Shown here piece by piece: positions 58,640 through 64,000 of a DNA stretch of 64,000 bases. This stretch comes from Chrysaora quinquecirrha (Eukaryota > Cnidaria > Scyphozoa > Semaeostomeae > Pelagiidae), in NCBI GenBank assembly GCA_014526335.1, contig JACTAT010000026.1, positions 1,931,565 to 1,995,564 of the forward strand. Reading direction: 5' to 3'. The notes beneath the pieces were generated by a model. That model was not told where the DNA came from. It saw only the letters and a program-made list of their open reading frames with translations, and did no database searches. Numbering within the stretch: the first letter of the stretch is position 1; each line of letters begins with the position of its first letter. A program made the translations under genes and the position numbers.

Positions 58640-59490
58640 TCCCGGTACATCATGGGACTGAGAATTCTCCGTCGATTGTTCGCAATGCATCATGGAGCAA
58701 AAGTTGTCCGTTGTTGTCCGCAGTGCATCACGGTTTGTAATGATCTGACAAGAATTTCTTCATTATTGGTTTACAATGCATCATGGGATCGCAAGTTCGC
58801 CGTTGTTGTTTGCGATGCACCATGGGGTTAAAAGTTCTTCATTGATGGCTCTCAACCCACCACAGGATTGAAAAGTCTTCGTTGGCGGTTTGCAATGCAT
58901 CAATGGTTTGAGATTATTTGTTTGCGATGCACAATGCATCTTGGGATAAGTTCTCCTTTGAAGGTTTGCACTTCACCATGGGATTCAATGTTCTTGGTCG
59001 ATAGTTTGCGCAGTATCATACGTTTCATAGTTCTCGTTAATGGTTCCCAATGCATCATTGGATTAAGATTATTTTTTACGGTGCGCAATGCATCATGGGA
59101 TTACAAGTTCTCCGTTGATGGCTTGCACTGCACCATGGGATTGAAAGTTCTTTGTTGATGGTCCGCAATCTACCTTGGGATTGACAGTTCTTCATCGATG
59201 GTTTGCAATGCATCATGGGATTGAAAGTTCTTCATCGATGGTTTGCAATGCATCATTGGTCCTTTGTTCTTCGTCCATGGTTTGTAATGCTTTATTGGAT
59301 TAAAAATTCTTTATCGATGGTTTGCAATGCATTATGGGATTAAAACCTCTCCGTTGGTTGTTCGCAGTGTATCATGGGATGGAGATTTCTTTGTTGATTG
59401 CTTGCAATGCATTGTGGGATTGAGATTACTTTGTTGATGGTTCGCAATGCATCATTGGATTGAAAGTTCTTCATTCATCGATGGTTTTTG
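58640..59490. repeat. Minisatellite of about 39 bp, GCAATGCATCATGGGATT unit
   Basis: Over 20 degenerate units of TTTGCAATGCATCATGGGA followed by TTGAAAGTTCTTCGTTGATG. Best preserved at 59090-59240; the left part is more decayed. Frames crossing the array are incidental. Confidence 0.93.
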
Positions 59491-59788
59491 ATGAATCTTT
59501 GCACTGAAGCATGCTCATTTGAAGTTTTTGCAGATGTTTTCAGGAAAGGTTAATTAATTATTTTCTTGTTACATCGTAGGTTCTAATTACACCATAATTT
59601 ATCACTTTTCGTAATTAACAGAAATAATTAGTTGTAATTAAAAACTATTATGTGTAATTATTTGAGTAATTAACTACAAAAAATCAAAGTTTTCATGAAA
59701 GGTATTTGGAAGTAATTTTTGACATTTGTTAATTATTTATGGGTAGTTCTGTTTAAAATGAAGAAAATTTCGACTTTAATATTTGTAG

Positions 59789-59870
59789 CCGATTTGGATT
59801 GGCAAGAGAGAAACCCCTTGAAGTAATCTGGGTACCCTCGAAGCTGCTTGAAAGGAATATCATTGATCTA
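59789..59870 (+). CDS. Possible exon of an unidentified gene
   Basis: Acceptor TTTGTAG and donor GTAAGT bound a segment with one open frame: RFGLAREKPLEVIWVPSKLL then ERNIIDL, starting after one leftover base and ending in phase 0. Composition looks protein-like. No family recognised and no matching upstream exon found. Confidence 0.35.
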
Positions 59871-59992
59871 GTAAGTACTTACTTATAGATTCGCTATTTT
59901 CTTGTGTTACTTTTCTAGAGTTGACGATGTTTTGCTATGTTTATGCAAGGTTTGTGTTATGTTGAGGTTTTCCTTTCCCTGAGGGGCAAGGT

Positions 59993-60400
59993 ACACGCTT
60001 CTTTTTTTATAAGGAACCACTTTATAAGGAACCTACATGTAGAAGGCCCGAAAATTTAAAGATTTTATACTACAAAAGAGAAAATCACTAAGGAACTTTT
60101 CATTGTTGAATAGTTTTATCACTGCAAACAATCCAGAATTAGAAAGCCCGTTCCATTCATTTGCAGTTGAAAATTACATAACTGGTATTTTACGCATGTA
60201 TCAAATGTTTCCTTGAGTAGTCTCGAGCTTTGCTTACATGCAAATGTCTCTGTACTGTAGTCATTAAACTGTATGTGCAGTTAAAATTAAGGAACTATTA
60301 AGGAACTTTTGGAACTACAATTGTCTCAAAAGAGGTCCAAAAATAAGGAACTTTAAGAACTAGGCCTTGAGCTAGGTTCTTTATAAAAAAAAGCGTGTAG
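59993..60400. mobile_element. Family 3 element, second nearly intact copy
   Basis: GTACACGCTTCTTTTTTTAT at the left and TTATAAAAAAAAGCGTGTA at the right. Colinear with 21187-21588 throughout, including TATAAGGAACCACTTTATAA and TTTGGAACTACAATTG. Confidence 0.9.
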
Positions 60401-60569
60401 TTGATGTTTCCAGATTTTACAAGTAAAGATCCAGATGTTTTCCATTATGTTTTGTTTACCAGCAGAATTAAAGAATGTTTCAATGGCCTCAATTTGACTG
60501 GGGGTAGTCTAAAACGTCAAAACGTACCTTTTTAAACAGCTTTTAAGCAAAAAGAGTAAACTTTGAACG

Positions 60570-60840
60570 ATTATAAACGTGGCAAAACGATCAAACATTG
60601 TTAGTCAAACATTTAAAGTTTGAATGTCAAGGAAAACGTTTTACCGTTTGGCAAAATAAAGAATCGCTCTTTAAACATCTTTTGCTAGAAAGTAAAAGTG
60701 TTTTTGAACTTTTGCAATGCATTGCTCAACAAATTCTGCTTTTCAAGCAATGTTTTGTGAAGATTTGCAAAACGTTCAAACATTGCTCGATGAGTGAGTT
60801 TCATATATTTGACAAACAATTTTTGATCCTTGGCCATGGC
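60570..60840. mobile_element. MITE family 1, diverged copy
   Basis: GTGGCAAAACGATCAAACAT at the left, GACAAACAATTTTTGATCCT and GGCC near 60835 at the right, with GCAAAACGTTCAAACATTGC inside. Ends have decayed. Confidence 0.7.
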
Positions 60841-60904
60841 GTTAGAATGAAACAAAAAACGAACGACTGAACCCCGGGGGAGGTAATAATTTGGGTACGG
60901 GTAT

Positions 60905-61269
60905 GTGCCAGGGACGCCAGAGAGGGGGCGCGGGGGCAAGCGCCCCTCTTGCCCTTTCTTAAGGGGGGCAAGGGGCAAAAGTGCCCTTTCAATGCAAAAT
61001 GATAATTGACTTTAACAACGTTAAATACGATATTTAGCCATTATTATGCACTTCGAAATGCGTACATGTGGAGAAAAGCCTAAAATGTCGTATAAAAACA
61101 TGATTAATATTCGTTGAAATACTTTTGTTGCATTTTAAGCCAATCTAAAGGGCGTGGACACGAAAATTTTCCTGGGGAGTACCACCAAACCCCCTAATTT
61201 TTTATCTCAATTGCCCTTACGTTCCTGGTCGCCCCCCTTGCCCTACCATCGCTCCGGCGTCCCTGCTGC
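60905..61269. mobile_element. hAT-type MITE, second copy of the 32278 family
   Basis: CAGGGACGCCAGAGAGGGGG at the left and GCTCCGGCGTCCCTG at the right. The middle GGGCAAGGGGCAAAAGTGCC and AAAGGGCGTGGACACG match the intron 6 copy. No matching flanking 8-mer, so one border may be altered. Confidence 0.78.
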
Positions 61270-61280
61270 TACGTATCCAG

Positions 61281-61373
61281 GTTTTTCTACTGGAAGTATT
61301 GAAGAAACAAATTCGGAAGGTAAGAAATCTGAGACAAGAAAATTTAAAGGAAAGAAAATTGGTCGTCAATGAT
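61281..61373 (+). CDS. Possible terminal exon of an unidentified gene
   Basis: After CGTATCCAG one frame reads FSTGSIEETNSEGKKSETRK then FKGKKIGRQ and a TGA stop, with AATAAA at about 61436. The lysine-rich tail looks like a real C-terminus. The entry phase needs one leftover base, so it does not join directly to 59789-59870. An alternative is that GTAAGA at 61320 is a donor and a different frame is used. Confidence 0.25.
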
Positions 61374-62404
61374 GAAATGAAAGATTTTACCTGAAGAAGT
61401 GATACTGTTTGAAAAAGTATATTTATTGCTCAGAAATAAATGTATCAACGTCATTTTTCTTGATTTTGACATAACTGTTACTTACTATATATCTTATTTC
61501 ATGAATTTTCAGTTTATAAACTGGCGTAAACAGAAAGTTGGTTTTTATTTGCTCAAATTTCTTGTGCACGCCCTATTCTGCTGCTCGCCAACAGCCAATG
61601 GCTGATTATTGGTTGAATTTATACTAAAACCTATTAAAATTATTATTAAAAACAAATTCATATGGCCTTTGAAAACTTCCCTATGGGGGCTTATTCGAGG
61701 GGGGGGCTTTGTTAAAAAAATAAATTCTTACGTGGGGGCTTATTCCAGGATTGACGGTAGGCCTATATGTTTGTATTGCAAGACCGTCTGAAGGAATCTC
61801 AGATTGGAGGAGAGGGGCGGGGTAACAACTGAAAAGTTATTGATGACGTAATGATTTTATGACATACTATTGTGTTCAAAATTATTGGGGGCAGGTTTGA
61901 AGCCTCCCCTAGCTCCCCCTTTTTCGACGGCCCTGGTATGGTCGTATATATCCCAAATTGCGGCTGAGATATGTTGTCTCGAACACTTGGTCAAACCTCG
62001 GCTCGTTTTCGCTAGGTCTTGGTAAACTCGCTACATATATCTCTGTTATGCTCTTGAGAACATGTAGGACCCTAATGACAGGTCCCTCTTTTTCTGAGCT
62101 GCCCTGAACAACTTCAACAACAATTACAATGAGGGGGAGGGACTTGTGTAGCCATTCAAGGCCTAGGCTCTTTTCTTATCGGGGTCATTTTCCACTAATC
62201 TACAGTCAATCCGGCTGTTCGTGAGTGCTCCATTGTGACTTTACTTCGTCGTGGGCGCAACTTGATGTCGGCGTCGCAAAATGAGGTCAGCAGCGCAACC
62301 TCGATTTCATTAGAGATAGTCTTAAGTGAAACTAAAGTCTTGTGGACCAACTCCTATCATGTTAAGACGCATTATGAAAGGATTTTTTGTATTCGAAATA
62401 ATTT

Positions 62405-62760
62405 GAACTACACTCTCTTTTTTATAAGAACCAGGAAATTTTTATTGAGGCTGGCTGTTCTTAAGTTTTTGCCTTTTTTGAGCCTGAAATGTTCTTAATC
62501 AGTTCTTAATTCCTTGGCTACTGAGACATCTAGATTTTGTCAAGGAATGTCTTTAGTGGTAATAGGGTTGTATAAATAGGCATGCTTGTCCTGTTTGCTT
62601 GCATTACGTTGTCTGACTGTCATACTTTCATATTTAGCTGATACTCTTTAGGGCTTATGAAAAGGCCCAGCCTCAGATTGTTCTTCGTTTTTTTCTAAAA
62701 TTCCGGGAAGAATTCCGACTCAGGTTCTTATAAAATTGTTCTTTAAAAAAAAAGAGTGTA
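62405..62760. mobile_element. Family 4 element, copy 3 (complete)
   Basis: TACACTCTCTTTTTTATAAG and AACCAGG at the left; TTCTTTAAAAAAAAAGAGTG TA at the right. The inside includes GGCTGTTCTTAAGTTTTTGC and GGCTTATGAAAAGGCCCAGC in the order seen at 17666. Confidence 0.88.
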
Positions 62761-63049
62761 CTGAAGAAATCCTTATATACATCTTATCAAACCCCCAATG
62801 AATCCCGTAAATCTCCCCAAGAAGACAATAAGATTTGAAAATCCCATAAATCTTATAAGCCATTTTTGGATGCATTGTGTCAAGGTGCATTATAGCTACA
62901 TAGCAGATGCGTTATACATTTTTTCATTATGCCAACACAGAAACCCATTCACGAAGTACTATATAAGGCCACAGGTTCTATATTCAGCTCATCGACGGAT
63001 TTAGTATCTCGATGATTGCTTGATTTTTATTGATTAGGGTCTGTTTTCC

Positions 63050-63310
63050 GTACTGTGGTGGCAATTTTCGCGTACAAAATATGCCACAGCGCACAAAAAA
63101 TACCACCACATCAAGCATAATAACCCACTTCAATAGTGCGTATCCACCACAGTACACAACAAATACAACCACATCAAGCATAATAACCTGCCACAACAAG
63201 CATAATAACCCACCACAGTAGCGCATATTCACCACCGTACGCCAAATACCACCACAGTATGCAAAAAAATACCGCCACAATAGTGCTTATCAACCACAGT
63301 AGTGCGTAAA
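63050..63310. repeat. Minisatellite with CCACCACAGTA / ACCACATCAAGCATAATAAC units
   Basis: Alternating CCACCACAGTAGCGCATA-like and CCACATCAAGCATAATAACC units, about ten in all, degenerate. Confidence 0.8.
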
Positions 63311-63424
63311 GATTCGATAACATGTAATTGCGCTTTGTTAACTACGAATATTTTCTTCTGCACTCACACAGCAGCTGTTAAATGTATATTGTTTTTCTTA
63401 TTTTTCTACCCTAATTACAACTCA

Positions 63425-63880
63425 AACCAGTACTCTTCACACCTACTTGAAGCAGTAAAAGCAAGCTAACTAGCTAAAGCACTGACAATTCAAGTCAATT
63501 AAAAGCACCTTTTCCACAAGCTGATTGGCTCTTTTATTGACAGCTGTCAATTAAAGATATGCCTTACTCAAACCTAAACCAGGACTTTTGGGACGTATTT
63601 GAAGCAATACAAACAAGCTAAAAAGCAAAAACAACTGACACTTCAAGTCAATTAAAAGCACCTTTTTCGCTAGCTTATTGGTTCTTATGTTGACAGCTGT
63701 CAATTGAAGATTTACCCTGATTCTAACTTAAATCAGGACTCTTGACGCGTATTCGAAGCACTATATACAAACAAGCTATTAAGCTAGCTCTCTGACACAT
63801 TAAGTCTGTTAAAAGCACCAATGTCACAAGTTCATTGGTTCTTATATTGACAGATGTCAATTAATATTTGCCGTTAACCC
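63425..63880. repeat. Three tandem units of about 150-160 bp
   Basis: Each unit contains AAGTCAATTAAAAGCACC (or a variant), GCTGATTGGCTCTT-like sequence and the palindrome TTGACAGCTGTCAA (third copy TTGACAGATGTCAA). It may continue beyond the window. Confidence 0.85.
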
Positions 63881-64000
63881 TCCAAAATTACTTTATTGGT
63901 AACTTCAAAGTGTCGATGATGTGTAAGAAACTCGATTTTGTACCTGTTTAATTGAGCAGCATATAGCAAACGCGTGCTTCTGTAAATTATGCATGTCGTT

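Noticed and set aside
58460..58831. 123-codon open frame after the SH3BGRL-like gene
   Set aside because: The second half runs into the minisatellite and the first half has no recognised domain, splice sites or neighbouring exon.
58640..59490. Regularly spaced repeats resembling a CRISPR array
   Set aside because: Units are degenerate and contiguous with no distinct spacers, and the sequence is from an intron-bearing eukaryotic genome.

Overview
The window reads as nuclear DNA of an early-branching animal, most likely a cnidarian and perhaps an anthozoan. The evidence is intron-rich genes with GT-AG splice sites, AT-rich introns, proteins clearly alignable to vertebrate orthologues, and very dense small transposons. 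The species assignment is an inference; no ribosomal or mitochondrial marker is present.

Four protein-coding genes can be reconstructed, all on the + strand. (1) 334-6375: the last eight coding exons of RPF2, a Brix-domain 60S ribosome assembly factor; its 5' exons lie before base 1. (2) 14607-24754: an eight-exon SLC35F1/F2-type membrane transporter with two similar consecutive N-terminal exons. (3) 28648-52804: a 28-exon LTN1 (Listerin), the E3 ubiquitin ligase of ribosome-associated quality control, complete from its MGGGKKQ start to the C-terminal RING. (4) 55018-58072: a three-exon, 94-residue SH3BGRL-family thioredoxin-fold protein. Two or three further stretches look like isolated exons of genes I cannot name (11630-11722, 59789-59870, 61281-61373). 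RPF2 and LTN1 both act on the 60S subunit, but nothing here suggests they are co-regulated.

Most of the remaining sequence is repeats. There are several MITE families: PIF/Harbinger-like with TTA/TAA duplications, hAT-like with exact 8-bp duplications, a TA-flanked foldback, and three families with TACAC..TTTTTTATAAG..AAC ends. There is a 3-kb foldback element at 8255-11321, two truncated LINEs inside LTN1 introns, tRNA-like short repeats, and long tri-, penta- and hexanucleotide arrays that sit mainly in introns. Several insertions are nested and can be ordered in time.

The LTN1 reading frame needs about five single-base corrections, most at or next to short homopolymers, while all splice sites and exon phases otherwise fit. 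This looks like long-read assembly error rather than gene death. I see no operon, CRISPR array, RNA gene or cassette-like defence system. The most novel material is the transposon biology: family-specific AAGGAAC / AAGAAC / AAGCAAC words under a common terminus, and a hAT element lodged 21 bp from an LTN1 splice acceptor.
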